This document shows positions 43,684 through 53,798 of a stretch of 64,000 bases of DNA, one piece after another. The DNA comes from an uncultured Romboutsia sp. (GTDB taxonomy: Bacteria > Bacillota > Clostridia > Peptostreptococcales > Peptostreptococcaceae), in assembly GCA_937880075.1 (NCBI GenBank), contig CALFLM010000080.1:4097-68096 (forward strand), in the 5' to 3' direction. The notes under the pieces are model-generated. The model was not told the DNA's origin, searched no databases, and was given only the letters and a program-made list of their open reading frames with translations. The stretch's first letter is position 1, and each line of letters begins with the position of its first letter. The translations under genes were made by a program, and so were the position numbers.

Positions 43684-44088
43684 ATGAGTGTTTTTAGTGG
43701 AATGAGAATAAGTGCTAGTGGTTTATCTGCTGAAAGACTAAGAATGGATGTTATATCTTCAAATGTTGCTAATGTAAAGACTACTAGAACTGAAAATGGA
43801 GGCGCTTATGTTCGTAAAGTTGCCAGTTTTCAGGAAAACTATGACGAAAAATTAGGTATGCTAGGTGTTAAGGCTGTTAGTATAGACGAAGATAAATCTA
43901 AACTTAGAAAAGTATATGAGCCAAATCACCCAGATGCAGATGCTGAAGGATATGTAGAATACCCAAATGTTGATATTCTTGTAGAAATGTCTGATTTAAT
44001 ATCTGCATCTAGAGCTTATGAATCAAATGTTGATACTTTAAATGCTCAAAAGGGTATGATTTCAAAAGCACTTGAAATAGGAAAATAA
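43684..44088 (+). CDS. flgC: Flagellar basal-body rod protein FlgC
   Basis: 134 residues; [41 protein letters not shown] at the N-terminus and [33 protein letters not shown] at the C-terminus, both FlgC-specific. Proximal rod subunit. It starts 4 bp after flgB, whose end contains the GGGAGG ribosome binding site. Confidence 0.95.
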   Translation: MSVFSGMRISASGLSAERLRMDVISSNVANVKTTRTENGGAYVRKVASFQENYDEKLGMLGVKAVSIDEDKSKLRKVYEPNHPDADAEGYVEYPNVDILVEMSDLISASRAYESNVDTLNAQKGMISKALEIGK

Positions 44089-44106
44089 TAAGTGGAGGTG
44101 TAAGTT

Positions 44107-44436
44107 ATGAGCTTAGTAAACATGTCAGGTGTTAATTTCGATTCAAAGATATTTTTAAATCAAGTTAACAATAATACTATACCTAAAACTACTGAAAATT
44201 TAAATGAAGAGGATAAAGTTAACTTTGATGAGGTAATAAAAAATACAATAAACAAGGTTAATAATGTTCAAGTAAAGGCTAATGAAGATGTTGAATCTCT
44301 TATAAAGGGAGAGGACATAACTATGCACGATGTTATGTTATCTATGCAAGAGTCTCAAATATCAATGCAGCTTATGTTAGAGATGAGAAATAAGTTATAT
44401 GATGCATATAAAGAGTTAAGCTCAGTTCAACTATAG
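44107..44436 (+). CDS. fliE: Flagellar hook-basal body protein FliE
   Basis: 109 residues; the C-terminal half (about 45-109) has the FliE pattern FDEVIKNTINKVNNVQ..A...VE.L..GEDITMHDVMLSMQESQISMQLMLEMRNKLYDAYKE. It links the MS ring to the rod. Position between flgC and fliF is canonical. Confidence 0.93.
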   Translation: MSLVNMSGVNFDSKIFLNQVNNNTIPKTTENLNEEDKVNFDEVIKNTINKVNNVQVKANEDVESLIKGEDITMHDVMLSMQESQISMQLMLEMRNKLYDAYKELSSVQL

Positions 44437-44460
44437 TTTATTTTTAGAAGGAGTGGGCAG

Positions 44461-46011
44461 ATGAATATAAAGGAAATTATAAATAAGATAAAAGAGTTTC
44501 TAAGCAAAAAAATATCAGACTTTAAGAGTTTAAGTACAACAAAAAAGTTAGCGATAATAATAGCTGTTATTACTTTGATTTTATCTCTTATATTTGGAAT
44601 TAAATATATTCAGGAGAGCAAATACAAAGTTCTTTTTTCTGGGTTAAATTCAAAAGACGCGGCTGTTATAACTAAAGAACTTGAAAGCCAAGGTGTAGAT
44701 ATGAAAATCCAAGGTGATAGCATACTTGTTCCTAAGGAGCAAGTAGACAAGTTAAGGCTAGAACTATCAGGAAATATATCTAATGGTTCTAAAGGTTTTG
44801 AATTAATGGATGAAGGATCTTCATTTGGACTTACAGACGAAGAGTTTAAGATAAAAAAGCAAAGAATGCTTCAAGGTGAGATTGAAAAGACTATAAAGAC
44901 TTTCCCTCAAATAGAGGACGCTAGAGTTCATATAATGAATGGAGAAGAATCTGTTTTTGCTAATGAAGTAAAACCAGGTTCGGCTGCTGTGTCATTAACT
45001 CTTAAAGAAGGGGAAAGTATAGATATAACTCAAGTACGCTCTATTATATCTTTAGTTTCTGCAAGTGGTAAAAATATACCAAAGCAAAATGTAGAAGTAG
45101 TAGACCAATATATGAATCTTTTATCTGATGGATTATATGATGAAAATGGAAAAGAGCAAACTACTAATTCAAGTGGATTAACTATAGCTAGAAAAGCAGA
45201 AAAGGAATTAAATGCAGATTTAGAAAGAGCTATATCTTCAGTACTTGGGCCTATGTTTGGGCAAAATAAAGTTTTAGTAAAAGTAAATGCAGATTTAAAT
45301 TTTGATACTAACGAAACTACTGAAATAAAAATTGACCCAGATAGAGTAGCATTAAAAGAAGATAGAACAAACAATAAAACTGTAGATGACACTAATACAG
45401 GTGGTAATGTTGATAATAACATGAACAATGTAGGTGGTAAAGATCAAAGTTTAATCGAAAATTCACAAGAAAGTATAGAGTACGAAACAGGAAGAAAAGA
45501 GTCTAAAACTATAAAGGCTCAAGGTGAAATAAACAAGATTACTGCATCAGTTGCTATTAATGGAGATTTAGATAGAAACACAACCAAAAAAGTTGAAGAC
45601 ATAGTGTCTAATATTATTGGTGTTGATGAAAAAAGAGGGGATAGTATATCTGTTGTAGGAATGAAGTTTGATAACTTAGATAATGGCGATGAAGGTTTAG
45701 CTGTTAAGAAAGAGATAAATAATATAATGAAAATTTTAGCAATTGTAGTACCAATACTATTACTATTAATAATTGGAATAGTAGCGTATATGTATATTAA
45801 GAAAAAGAAAAACTTAAATTCTGTTGAAGAAGACTTTGATGATAGTGAACATCTTGATATTATAAATCAAAAAATTCAAGAGATGGAACAAACTAGATCT
45901 ACTGAAGATGAAGAAGATGATAGTATATCTTTAGAAGAAGAAGTACGATTATTCGCATCAGAAAATAAAGATCAAGTTACAGACTTAATTAAGAGTTGGT
46001 TAAGTGAGTAA
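44461..46011 (+). CDS. fliF: Flagellar MS-ring protein FliF
   Basis: 516 residues; a first membrane helix (about 27-46), YscJ/FliF ring-building motifs (VLFSGLNSKDAAVITKELESQGVDMKI, LRLELSGNISNGSKGFELMDE, TFPQIEDARVHI), a long beta-collar insertion (about 255-345), a second membrane helix (about 424-445) and an acidic C-tail that binds FliG. It forms the MS ring, the platform for export gate and C-ring. Confidence 0.95.
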   Translation: MNIKEIINKIKEFLSKKISDFKSLSTTKKLAIIIAVITLILSLIFGIKYIQESKYKVLFSGLNSKDAAVITKELESQGVDMKIQGDSILVPKEQVDKLRLELSGNISNGSKGFELMDEGSSFGLTDEEFKIKKQRMLQGEIEKTIKTFPQIEDARVHIMNGEESVFANEVKPGSAAVSLTLKEGESIDITQVRSIISLVSASGKNIPKQNVEVVDQYMNLLSDGLYDENGKEQTTNSSGLTIARKAEKELNADLERAISSVLGPMFGQNKVLVKVNADLNFDTNETTEIKIDPDRVALKEDRTNNKTVDDTNTGGNVDNNMNNVGGKDQSLIENSQESIEYETGRKESKTIKAQGEINKITASVAINGDLDRNTTKKVEDIVSNIIGVDEKRGDSISVVGMKFDNLDNGDEGLAVKKEINNIMKILAIVVPILLLLIIGIVAYMYIKKKKNLNSVEEDFDDSEHLDIINQKIQEMEQTRSTEDEEDDSISLEEEVRLFASENKDQVTDLIKSWLSE

Positions 46012-46034
46012 GACAAAAGGAGGTGTTTTGTAAA

Positions 46035-47093
46035 TTGGAAAAAGAAAATGTTAATTTAGGAAATGCATTCGATTTAGGGGATATACCTAAGGTTAGAAAG
46101 ATTACAGGAGCTAGAAAGGCAGCTATCTTATTGATTACATTAGGTGCTGAGTTATCTGCTGATATAGTCAAGGGGTTATCTGACCAATATATACAAAAGA
46201 TAGGTGTAGAAATATCTAATATTAGTAAAGTTGGAACGAGAGAAAGAAGAGAGATTTTACAAGAATTTATAGAAGTTAATAAAGGTAGAGATGTTGTACT
46301 TGAAGGTGGTATTGATTTTGCAAGATCACTTCTTAATGGAGCTCTTGGGAATCAAAGGGCAAATAAAATCTTAGAAGGTATAAAGTATGACACATGTACA
46401 AAGTTATTTATGGCTGCTAGAAAGGCAGAGCCAGAACAAATTTTATCTTGCATACAAGGTGAGAGTACACAAACTATAGCGATTATACTTTCACACCTTC
46501 AACCAGATAAGGCAGCAATGGTTTTAAGTGAGATACCAGATGATATAAAAAATGAAGTTTCCCTAAAAATAGGGGGAACTTCATCTATATCTCCAAACAT
46601 TATAAAAGCAATAGATGAGGCTGTAACAAGTAAGTTATCTAAATTAGGTCAAAGAGATCTTGAAAAATCTGGTGGGGTTGAAAGTTTAATAGATATATTA
46701 AGTAATGTAGATAGAAAAACGGAAAAGAGTATTATTAAATATATCGAAGCAAATAATTCAGAGTTAGCAGAAGAAATTAAAGCTAGTATGTTTGTATTTG
46801 ATGATATTGTTGGTCTTGAAGATGCTGCTATACAAAGAATTCTTAAAGAAGTTAATGTTAAAGACATTGCATATGCACTTAAAGGAGCATCAAATGAAGT
46901 TTCAAATGTTATATACAAAAATCAATCGCAAAGAGCTGCTGCTGCATTAAAAGAAGAAATAGAATTACTTGGAAAAACTAAGATTTCTCAAGTTGAAGAA
47001 TCTCAACAAAACATAGTAAACATAATCAGAAAATTAGAAGAAGCAGGAGAAATATCATTAACTAGAGGTTCAGATGAAGAGTTCGTTATATAG
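46035..47093 (+). CDS. fliG: Flagellar motor switch protein FliG
   Basis: 352 residues with N-terminal FliF-binding domain (GARKAAILLITLGAELSADIVKGLS), middle domain (usual EHPQ motif here ESTQTIAIILSHLQP) and C-terminal torque domain (FVFDDIVGLEDAAIQRILKEV). It converts stator ion flow into rotation. TTG 46035 is chosen because the AAAGGAGGTG ribosome binding site ends 9 nt before it; the upstream in-frame GTG 46023 is part of that site. It overlaps fliH by 20 bp. Confidence 0.94.
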   Translation: MEKENVNLGNAFDLGDIPKVRKITGARKAAILLITLGAELSADIVKGLSDQYIQKIGVEISNISKVGTRERREILQEFIEVNKGRDVVLEGGIDFARSLLNGALGNQRANKILEGIKYDTCTKLFMAARKAEPEQILSCIQGESTQTIAIILSHLQPDKAAMVLSEIPDDIKNEVSLKIGGTSSISPNIIKAIDEAVTSKLSKLGQRDLEKSGGVESLIDILSNVDRKTEKSIIKYIEANNSELAEEIKASMFVFDDIVGLEDAAIQRILKEVNVKDIAYALKGASNEVSNVIYKNQSQRAAAALKEEIELLGKTKISQVEESQQNIVNIIRKLEEAGEISLTRGSDEEFVI

Positions 47094-47871
47094 CAATAAT
47101 ATAATTAAATCTGATTATGTAACGGTTAAAGGTAGAGTTTCTTTAAATAGTTTTATAGAGAAAGAGGAAACTAATTTAGATATTGAAAATGAAGTAGATC
47201 TAAATGAGGAAAAAAGGCTAGAACTATTAAAATTAGAAGAAGAAATTAAACAAAAGCTTGAAGATGCTCAAGCTAAATATGATGAAATCTTAAATTTAGC
47301 TAATATAGAGAGTGAAAAAATATTAACTGAAAGTCGTGAAAGATCTATAGATATAGAGAAAAAAGCCTACACTGAAGGTTACGAACAAGGTACAAAAAAT
47401 GGATATGAAGATGGTTATAAAGAAGCCTATGAAGATAATATAGAAAAAGCTAGAAGTGAGTCATTACAAATAGTAGAAAGTGCAAATAAGGTAATGCTTG
47501 AAGCTAATAATCAAATAGCTTCATATATAAAAGAAAATAAAAAGAATATTTTATCTATAGGAATATCTATTGCAGAAAAAGTGCTAAGACGACAATTTGA
47601 AGATGAAAACTCGATGGATTTATTAATTTTAGACGTAATAAAAGAATATGAACTAAAAGAAAACTTTGTAATAAGAGTTAACTCTATATATAAAGAAAGT
47701 TTAGATAAACAAATTTTACAACTAAAAGAAAATAAGGTTATCGACAAAGATGTTTTCATTTTAGCTGATGAAAGTATTGACAAAGGAAATGCACTAATAG
47801 AAAGTGTAAATGGCAGATTAATAATTGGTATTGATGATGTTTTTGAAAAGATAAAAGAGGAGCTACTATGA
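47074..47871 (+). CDS. fliH: Flagellar export ATPase regulator FliH
   Basis: 265 residues. The N-half is charged and coiled-coil. A repeated glycine pattern GYEQGTKNGYEDGYKEAYED (about 105-125) is typical of FliH. The C-terminal domain (about 150-265) has the FliH/V-ATPase E stator form ISIAEKVLRRQFEDE. It binds FliI and tethers it to the gate. Starts inside the end of fliG and ends overlapping fliI by 4 bp. Confidence 0.9.
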   Translation: MKSSLYSNNIIKSDYVTVKGRVSLNSFIEKEETNLDIENEVDLNEEKRLELLKLEEEIKQKLEDAQAKYDEILNLANIESEKILTESRERSIDIEKKAYTEGYEQGTKNGYEDGYKEAYEDNIEKARSESLQIVESANKVMLEANNQIASYIKENKKNILSIGISIAEKVLRRQFEDENSMDLLILDVIKEYELKENFVIRVNSIYKESLDKQILQLKENKVIDKDVFILADESIDKGNALIESVNGRLIIGIDDVFEKIKEELL

Positions 47872-49175
47872 TTGATATAGATTTTAAAAGCATAATAAAT
47901 CGAATTAATTCTATACCAGAGATTACATTTGAAGGCAAGGTTTCAAAAGTTATAGGGCTTACTGTTGAGGTTGAAGGTATAAAAGCATTTGTAGGTGAGT
48001 TATGTATAATTCATAACAATGAGGGAAACGAAATTCAATGTGAAGTAGTAGGTTTTAAAGAAGATTGTGTAATACTTATGCCTTTAGGTGAACTTATAGG
48101 AGTTAGCCCTGGTTGTAGGGTTGTTGGTAAGGGAGTTCCTTTAAATGTTAGGTGTAGTGATGAACTTTTAGGAAAAATACTAGATGGTCTGGGAAAACCA
48201 ATTGATGGAGAGGTTATACTAGATGGAGAAAATTATAGTTTATCTAATGAGCCACCAGACCCTATGAAAAGACCAAGAATAACTAATATAATGCCGACAG
48301 GTGTACGTGCAATAGATGGTTTTTTAACTTGTGGAGAAGGTCAACGTATAGGTATATTTGCAGGAAGTGGAGTTGGTAAAAGTACTACTCTTGGTATGAT
48401 GGCTAGAACTGCAGAAGCTGATGTCAATGTAATAGCACTTATAGGTGAGCGTGGTAGAGAGGTTTTAGATTTTATAGAACGAGATTTAGGTGAAGAAGGA
48501 ATGAAAAAATCTGTTGTAGTATGTGCTACCTCTGATAAATCGCCATTAGTAAGATTAAAAGGTGCTTTAACAGCTACATCTATAGCAGAATATTTTAGAG
48601 ATAAAGGTAAGAAAGTTCTTCTGATGATGGACTCAGTAACTCGTTTTGCTATGGCTCAAAGAGAAGTTGGACTAGCTATAGGAGAACCCCCAGCACAAAA
48701 AGGTTATACACCGTCGGTGTTTGCAATGTTACCAAAATTGATGGAAAGAACGGGTATGTCTGATAAAGGCTCTATAACTGCATTTTATACAGTGCTTGTA
48801 GATGGTGATGATTTTAATGAACCAATTGCAGATACAGTAAGAGGTATACTTGATGGACACATTGTTTTATCTAGACAATTGGCTCATAAAAACCACTATC
48901 CTGCAATTGATATTCTTAATAGTGTAAGTAGACTTATGAAGGAAATTGCTTCAGAAGAGCAAAATAAAGCAGCATCAAAAGCAAGAGATATACTAGCAAC
49001 CTATAAAGAAGCTGAAGATTTAATAAATATTGGAGCCTATGAAGAAGGTTCAAATAAAGATATAGACTTAGCTGTTAAGTATATAGGTAAAGTTAACTCT
49101 TATTTAAAACAGGGAGTTAATGAAGTTTCTCAATTTGAACTAAGCAAAAGTAAATTAATTAATATGCTTGATTAA
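47868..49175 (+). CDS. fliI: Flagellum-specific ATPase FliI
   Basis: 435 residues; F1-beta-like ATPase with Walker A AGSGVGKSTTLG, Walker B VLLMMDSVTRFAMAQRE, the FliI/YscN-type GEPPAQKGYTPSVFAMLPKLMERTG and the catalytic Glu region LIGERGREV. It energises export of rod, hook and filament subunits. ATGA overlap with fliH indicates coupled translation. Confidence 0.97.
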   Translation: MIDIDFKSIINRINSIPEITFEGKVSKVIGLTVEVEGIKAFVGELCIIHNNEGNEIQCEVVGFKEDCVILMPLGELIGVSPGCRVVGKGVPLNVRCSDELLGKILDGLGKPIDGEVILDGENYSLSNEPPDPMKRPRITNIMPTGVRAIDGFLTCGEGQRIGIFAGSGVGKSTTLGMMARTAEADVNVIALIGERGREVLDFIERDLGEEGMKKSVVVCATSDKSPLVRLKGALTATSIAEYFRDKGKKVLLMMDSVTRFAMAQREVGLAIGEPPAQKGYTPSVFAMLPKLMERTGMSDKGSITAFYTVLVDGDDFNEPIADTVRGILDGHIVLSRQLAHKNHYPAIDILNSVSRLMKEIASEEQNKAASKARDILATYKEAEDLINIGAYEEGSNKDIDLAVKYIGKVNSYLKQGVNEVSQFELSKSKLINMLD

Positions 49176-49191
49176 AAAATGGAGATTGCAT

Positions 49192-49629
49192 ATGAGTAAA
49201 TTTAAGTTTAAGTTACAGAAGTTATTAGACATCAGAATAAATGAAGAAGAAGAAAGTAAATTACTTTACTCACAAGCTCAAAATCAAAAAAATATAGTAG
49301 AAAATAAGCTTATTGAGTTAGAGAATAATTACAAAAAGTATTCTGATATAAGTATTGCAAAGGATACAATAACTCAAAAGATAACTATGAATTATTTAGC
49401 AAATCTTAATACTTATATAAAAGATACGGTAAAAGAACTTAAAGCTAAAGAGATTGAGCTTGAAAATGCTAAAAAAGATTTTATAGATAAAAGAATAAAG
49501 AGAAGATCTTTAGAAGTTCTAAAAGAAAATCAAATTTTAGAAATGAAAAAAGAAGAAGAAAGATTAGAGCAAATATCTAATGATGAATTTGCACTTTATT
49601 CATATATAAGAAAAACTTCAAATTTATAA
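49192..49629 (+). CDS. fliJ: Flagellar export protein FliJ
   Basis: 145 residues, an almost entirely helical antiparallel coiled coil opening with FKFKLQKLLDIRINEEEESKLLYSQAQ, the FliJ start pattern. It stimulates the FliI ATPase and engages FlhA. Start ATG 49192 with GGAG 7 nt upstream; the in-frame ATG at 49168 lies inside the fliI stop region without a site. Confidence 0.88.
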   Translation: MSKFKFKLQKLLDIRINEEEESKLLYSQAQNQKNIVENKLIELENNYKKYSDISIAKDTITQKITMNYLANLNTYIKDTVKELKAKEIELENAKKDFIDKRIKRRSLEVLKENQILEMKKEEERLEQISNDEFALYSYIRKTSNL

Positions 49630-49644
49630 TAGAAAGGTGAAGTT

Positions 49645-50844
49645 ATGATAAATATAAACCAAAGTAATATGATAGGTGCTACTAGTTCAGTTCAAGGTGA
49701 ATCTATTAGTATAGATACTTCGTCAACATGGATGGATTTTATTAATCAGTTTGAATTAGGACTTGAAAATAATGGAGAGATATCCAATAAAACAGAGGAT
49801 GTTGAAGAAGAGTTAATATTATATAATCTTATTTGTAATGTATATCAGAAATTCAATATAGAAGATGATATAGGGAATTCGGAGAAATTAGAAAGTATAA
49901 AAAATATATTGGATTCAAAAATAAATGTAAATTTAGATGTTAATAATAATTTTACACTAGAGTCGAGTAATACATTATTAGATTTAAAAGATTCTACACT
50001 AGAATTGAATAACACATTATTGGACTCAAATGATTTTAAAGAAGTTATAGATTATATTAATAATTATATTGATGAGTATAAAAATGTTTCGGATAAAGAA
50101 GAGTTAAATAAACAATTTAATTTATTAGTAGATAAAATAAAAGAACGATTAGAAGTTTATGATAAATCAAACAATGATGTATCTAATTATAATGTATCTA
50201 ATTATGAGAATTTAGATAGCATAGGTGCGTTTAATAAGTCGAAAATTGATGAATATAGTAGCTTTAAAAATAAAGATATAGATTGTTTAGAGAATATATT
50301 ATCATCAGATGATAATAATTATTCAAATTCTATAGGTGGATTTAATAAATTTAATACTGTATATAACAACAATATAAAGACTGATACAGAGCAACCCGTA
50401 AGTGAAATAAGACAAGAATTTATATCAGATGACATTGTAAAGGCAGTTAAATATATTAAATCAAATGATATGGAATCCTTGAATGTAAAATTTAACCCAA
50501 GAGATTTGGGTGAAATAAGCATAAATATATCTAAACATAATGAAGAATCAAATTTATTAATAACTGTTGATAGTGATAGTGTATTTGACTTTGTAAACGA
50601 GAATATACAAGATATAAAAAATCATCTTAAAGATACTAATATTGATATAAAAGATGTTTTTATAGTTGTGAAATCGGATAATGAAAATTTATTTTCTGAT
50701 AACCTAAGTAGAGGATTTAATCAAGAAAGTAATTTTAAGCAAAATAAAAATAATAAGTCTAAAAAAGATAATCAAGAAATTATAGATGATTTAACTATAA
50801 ATGATTATAACAATGATGATGAAAATTTAAATATATTAATTTAA
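49645..50844 (+). CDS. fliK: Flagellar hook-length control protein FliK
   Basis: 399 residues. Residues 1-260 are low-complexity Asn/Asp/Ser-rich and exported as the molecular ruler. The C-terminal switch domain (about 275-345) has the Flg_hook motif SLNVKFNPRDLGEISINISKHNEE and ITVDSDSVFDFVNENIQDIKNHL. It measures hook length and switches the specificity of FlhB. Poor conservation of the N-part is normal for FliK. Confidence 0.87.
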   Translation: MININQSNMIGATSSVQGESISIDTSSTWMDFINQFELGLENNGEISNKTEDVEEELILYNLICNVYQKFNIEDDIGNSEKLESIKNILDSKINVNLDVNNNFTLESSNTLLDLKDSTLELNNTLLDSNDFKEVIDYINNYIDEYKNVSDKEELNKQFNLLVDKIKERLEVYDKSNNDVSNYNVSNYENLDSIGAFNKSKIDEYSSFKNKDIDCLENILSSDDNNYSNSIGGFNKFNTVYNNNIKTDTEQPVSEIRQEFISDDIVKAVKYIKSNDMESLNVKFNPRDLGEISINISKHNEESNLLITVDSDSVFDFVNENIQDIKNHLKDTNIDIKDVFIVVKSDNENLFSDNLSRGFNQESNFKQNKNNKSKKDNQEIIDDLTINDYNNDDENLNILI

Positions 50845-51374
50845 TGAAAGTGATGGCTAACAAAATGACAAATATAAATACAAGTACCTCAATGCAAGAT
50901 ACGAGTAGTTTAAAATCAAGAAGTGTTAGTAAAACAGAAAATGGAACTACTATAGTTAGTGGTAGCTATAATAATGATAAAGATTTATTTCTTAAGCTTC
51001 TTGTAGCTCAGATGAAAAATCAAGATCCATTTAACTCACAAGACCCAACTCAATATATTACACAATTAGCACAGTTTAATATGCTTGAGCAATCAATGGC
51101 ATTAAATGAGAATATGGAATATATGATAGGATTGACTAATGGTGTTTTAATGAATTCTGCAATGGGAACTGCATCTAATCTTATAGGAAAAGAGATAGAA
51201 GCATATGCACCTACTGAGGGTGATCAAAGTTCAGGTGATGATGTAAAAACAATATCTGGAAAAGTTGAAAGTGTTCATATAAAGGACGGAGTAGTATATA
51301 TGAATGTCAAAGAACAAGAAAGTGGAAATCTTGTTGAAGTTGAATATGGAGCGCTTATAAAAGTAAATGGTTAA
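50844..51374 (+). CDS. flgD: Flagellar hook assembly scaffold FlgD
   Basis: 176 residues; an N-terminal FlgD domain with DLFLKLLVAQMKNQDPFNSQDPTQYITQLAQFNMLEQ, then a short beta domain. It caps the growing hook. Possible starts are ATG 50844 (TAATG overlap with the fliK stop, reinitiation), 50853 and 50865; none has a strong ribosome binding site, so coupled reinitiation at 50844 is preferred. Confidence 0.92.
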   Translation: MKVMANKMTNINTSTSMQDTSSLKSRSVSKTENGTTIVSGSYNNDKDLFLKLLVAQMKNQDPFNSQDPTQYITQLAQFNMLEQSMALNENMEYMIGLTNGVLMNSAMGTASNLIGKEIEAYAPTEGDQSSGDDVKTISGKVESVHIKDGVVYMNVKEQESGNLVEVEYGALIKVNG

Positions 51375-51421
51375 TAAAAATTAAAATATAATTTAAGTAT
51401 TACAAATGGAGGAGAATAAGT

Positions 51422-52270
51422 ATGTTAAGATCGATGTATTCAGGAATAAGTGGAATGAAATCTAATCAAACAAAAATGGACGTTGTAGGTAATAACGTAG
51501 CAAATGTAGGAACAACAGCGTACAAAAAAACAACTGCAAGATTTTCAGACGCATTATATCAAAGTGCAATATATCCGAGTGCACCAAGTGGTGTAACAGG
51601 AGGGGTTAACCCAGGACAAGTTGGTATAGGTTCTAAAGTAAGTGGTATATTAAAAAATATGGTACAAGGTTCATTACAAACAACAGGAAGACCTACAGAT
51701 TTGGCTATAGATGGAGATGGATTCTTTACTGTACAAATAGGTCCAGGGCAAAAGGGCTATACAAGAGATGGTTCATTTAGTTTAGATATGAATGGAAATC
51801 TTGTAACTTCTCAAGGATATAAGGTTTTAGGAACAGATGGTGACCCTATAAAAATACCTGAAGAATTAGCAAATGCTAATGGTGACACTCAAAAAGTACT
51901 GTCTTTCAATATAGCTAATGATGGTTCAATTTCATATTTATTAGCTGATGGTACAAAAATGCCTCAATTAGGTGAAAATGGAAATATAGTAGCTGGAAAA
52001 CAACAAACTTTGCAAATAACAGTATTCCAAAATGATGAAGGTTTAGAGCAACTTGGAGGAAACATATACGGAGAAACTGCAAACTCAGGGAAACCAATAA
52101 AAGGTGCTGTATTTGGAAAGGTTACTCAAGGTGCAATAGAAATGTCTAATGTAGACTTATCAGAAGAATTTACAGAAATGATAGTAACAACTAGAGCTTT
52201 CCAAGCAGCAAGTAAAGTAATAACTACTAGTGATGAATTACTTCAAGAAATCGTAAATCTTAAGAGATAG
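51422..52270 (+). CDS. flgE: Flagellar hook protein FlgE
   Basis: 282 residues; N-terminal LRSMYSGISGMKSNQTKMDVVGNNVANVGTTAYKK, central DLAIDGDGFFTV and TRDGSFSLD, C-terminal GAIEMSNVDLSEEFTEMIVTTRAFQAASKVITTSDELLQEI. Hook subunit. Short for a FlgE (only one outer domain), similar in size to FlgG; its place after fliK and flgD supports the hook assignment. The gene flbD, which often follows flgE, is absent. Confidence 0.92.
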   Translation: MLRSMYSGISGMKSNQTKMDVVGNNVANVGTTAYKKTTARFSDALYQSAIYPSAPSGVTGGVNPGQVGIGSKVSGILKNMVQGSLQTTGRPTDLAIDGDGFFTVQIGPGQKGYTRDGSFSLDMNGNLVTSQGYKVLGTDGDPIKIPEELANANGDTQKVLSFNIANDGSISYLLADGTKMPQLGENGNIVAGKQQTLQITVFQNDEGLEQLGGNIYGETANSGKPIKGAVFGKVTQGAIEMSNVDLSEEFTEMIVTTRAFQAASKVITTSDELLQEIVNLKR

Positions 52271-52286
52271 TAAGAGGTGCTAAAGC

Positions 52287-53084
52287 ATGAAGAAAAATGA
52301 TATTCTAACGCCCATAGGTTTAGTATTAGCAATAGGATTTATATTTTATGCAATATCGACAGGTAAAGGCGGAGTAGGTATGTTCATCGACATACCATCA
52401 TTTCTTATAACTATCGGTGGATCCTTTGCAGCAGTGTTAATAACTTTTGATTTAGAAACAATAAAGAAAGTTCCAAGTGCTTTAAAAATTAGTATCGTTT
52501 CACCAAATGTTAATAAAGTTGATTTAGTTGATCAATTTAAAGAACTTTCAAAAATAATTAGAAAAGATGGGATGCTAGCAATAGAACAACAAATTTCTGA
52601 AATGGAAGACCCATTTTTAAAGAAAGGTCTTGAATTAATAGTTGATGGTGTAGATGCAAAAGATGTAACAGAAATATTAGAAATAGATTTAAATGAAAAA
52701 GAGAAAGTATATGGTAAGAGCTCTAAAATATTTAAACTTTGGGGTTCTTATGCACCAGCATTTGGTATGGTTGGTACATTAATTGGTCTTATACAAATGC
52801 TATCTGATATGGGGTCACCAGATGAGATAGCAGCAGGTATGAGTACTGCTCTTATAACTACACTTTACGGTGCATTATTTACTAATGTTATATTTAACCC
52901 AATTGGATTTAATATTGAATCTAAGGGTGAAAAAGAGATTGAGTATTTAGAAATGGTAGTTTGTGGATTACAGAGTATACAAAATGGTGACAGTGTAAGG
53001 GCTATGGAAGAAAAGTTAGTAACATTTCTAGATGAGAAAGATAGAAAAGCATATGCTGAAAATTCAGCAAGTGAGGTAGCATAA
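52287..53084 (+). CDS. motA: Flagellar motor stator protein MotA
   Basis: 265 residues; four membrane helices (about 8-24, 31-50, 150-170, 184-205) and a large cytoplasmic loop with torque residues. Conserved WGSYAPAFGMVGTLIGLIQML and MSTALITTLYGALFTNVIFNPIG. It forms the ion channel with MotB, 2 bp downstream. Confidence 0.95.
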   Translation: MKKNDILTPIGLVLAIGFIFYAISTGKGGVGMFIDIPSFLITIGGSFAAVLITFDLETIKKVPSALKISIVSPNVNKVDLVDQFKELSKIIRKDGMLAIEQQISEMEDPFLKKGLELIVDGVDAKDVTEILEIDLNEKEKVYGKSSKIFKLWGSYAPAFGMVGTLIGLIQMLSDMGSPDEIAAGMSTALITTLYGALFTNVIFNPIGFNIESKGEKEIEYLEMVVCGLQSIQNGDSVRAMEEKLVTFLDEKDRKAYAENSASEVA

Positions 53085-53086
53085 TT

Positions 53087-53782
53087 ATGGCTCGCAAGAA
53101 AAAAAAGGATGATGATATAAGAACTGATGGATGGATGGACACCTTTGCAGATACAATGACATTATTACTAACATTTTTTATACTATTGTATTCAATATCA
53201 GCTGTAGATAGTGAAAAACTAAAAGAACTATCAAAAGCTCTACAATATTCTTTAACAGGTGATTCATCTGTTAAAGAACTTCAAAGTATAGATGATTTAA
53301 AAATTGATATTGAAGAAGGTACTAAATATGAAGATTTAGCTGCAAAACTAAATAAAATAATAGAGCAAAATTCTCTTACAGATGAAATTAAAATAAGAGA
53401 AGAAGATAGAGGGATAGTACTTGAAGTTGATGAGTCAATATTATTTGATTCAGGAAAAGCAGAAATAAAAGATAGTAGTATAAACGTTCTTGATACTATA
53501 GCAACAATAATACAAGAAACAGATAATGAAATTGTAGCAGAAGGAAATACGGATAATGTTCCTGTAAATAATGAAAAATATAGATCTAACTGGGAGCTTT
53601 CAACAGAAAGAGCCTTAAGTATAGTAAGGTATTTAATTGAAGAAAAAAATATAAATCCTAATAGAATTTCACTAAAGGGATATGGTGAGTTTAACCCTAT
53701 TGTTCCTAATGATAGTGATGAAAATAAAGCGAAAAATAGAAGAGTTGACATTTTAGTTGTTGAGGAGAGAGTTAAGAAATAG
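53087..53782 (+). CDS. motB: Flagellar motor stator protein MotB
   Basis: 231 residues; one membrane helix (about 17-38) containing the ion-binding D22 in TFADTMTLLLTFF. The C-terminal OmpA domain (about 110-231) has NTDNVPVNNEKYRSNWELSTERA and KGYGEFNPIVPNDSDENKAKNRRVDI and anchors the stator to peptidoglycan. Proton or sodium preference is not decided. fliL, which usually follows, is missing; fliO comes next. Confidence 0.95.
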   Translation: MARKKKKDDDIRTDGWMDTFADTMTLLLTFFILLYSISAVDSEKLKELSKALQYSLTGDSSVKELQSIDDLKIDIEEGTKYEDLAAKLNKIIEQNSLTDEIKIREEDRGIVLEVDESILFDSGKAEIKDSSINVLDTIATIIQETDNEIVAEGNTDNVPVNNEKYRSNWELSTERALSIVRYLIEEKNINPNRISLKGYGEFNPIVPNDSDENKAKNRRVDILVVEERVKK

Positions 53783-53798
53783 GAAAGGGGAATAAATA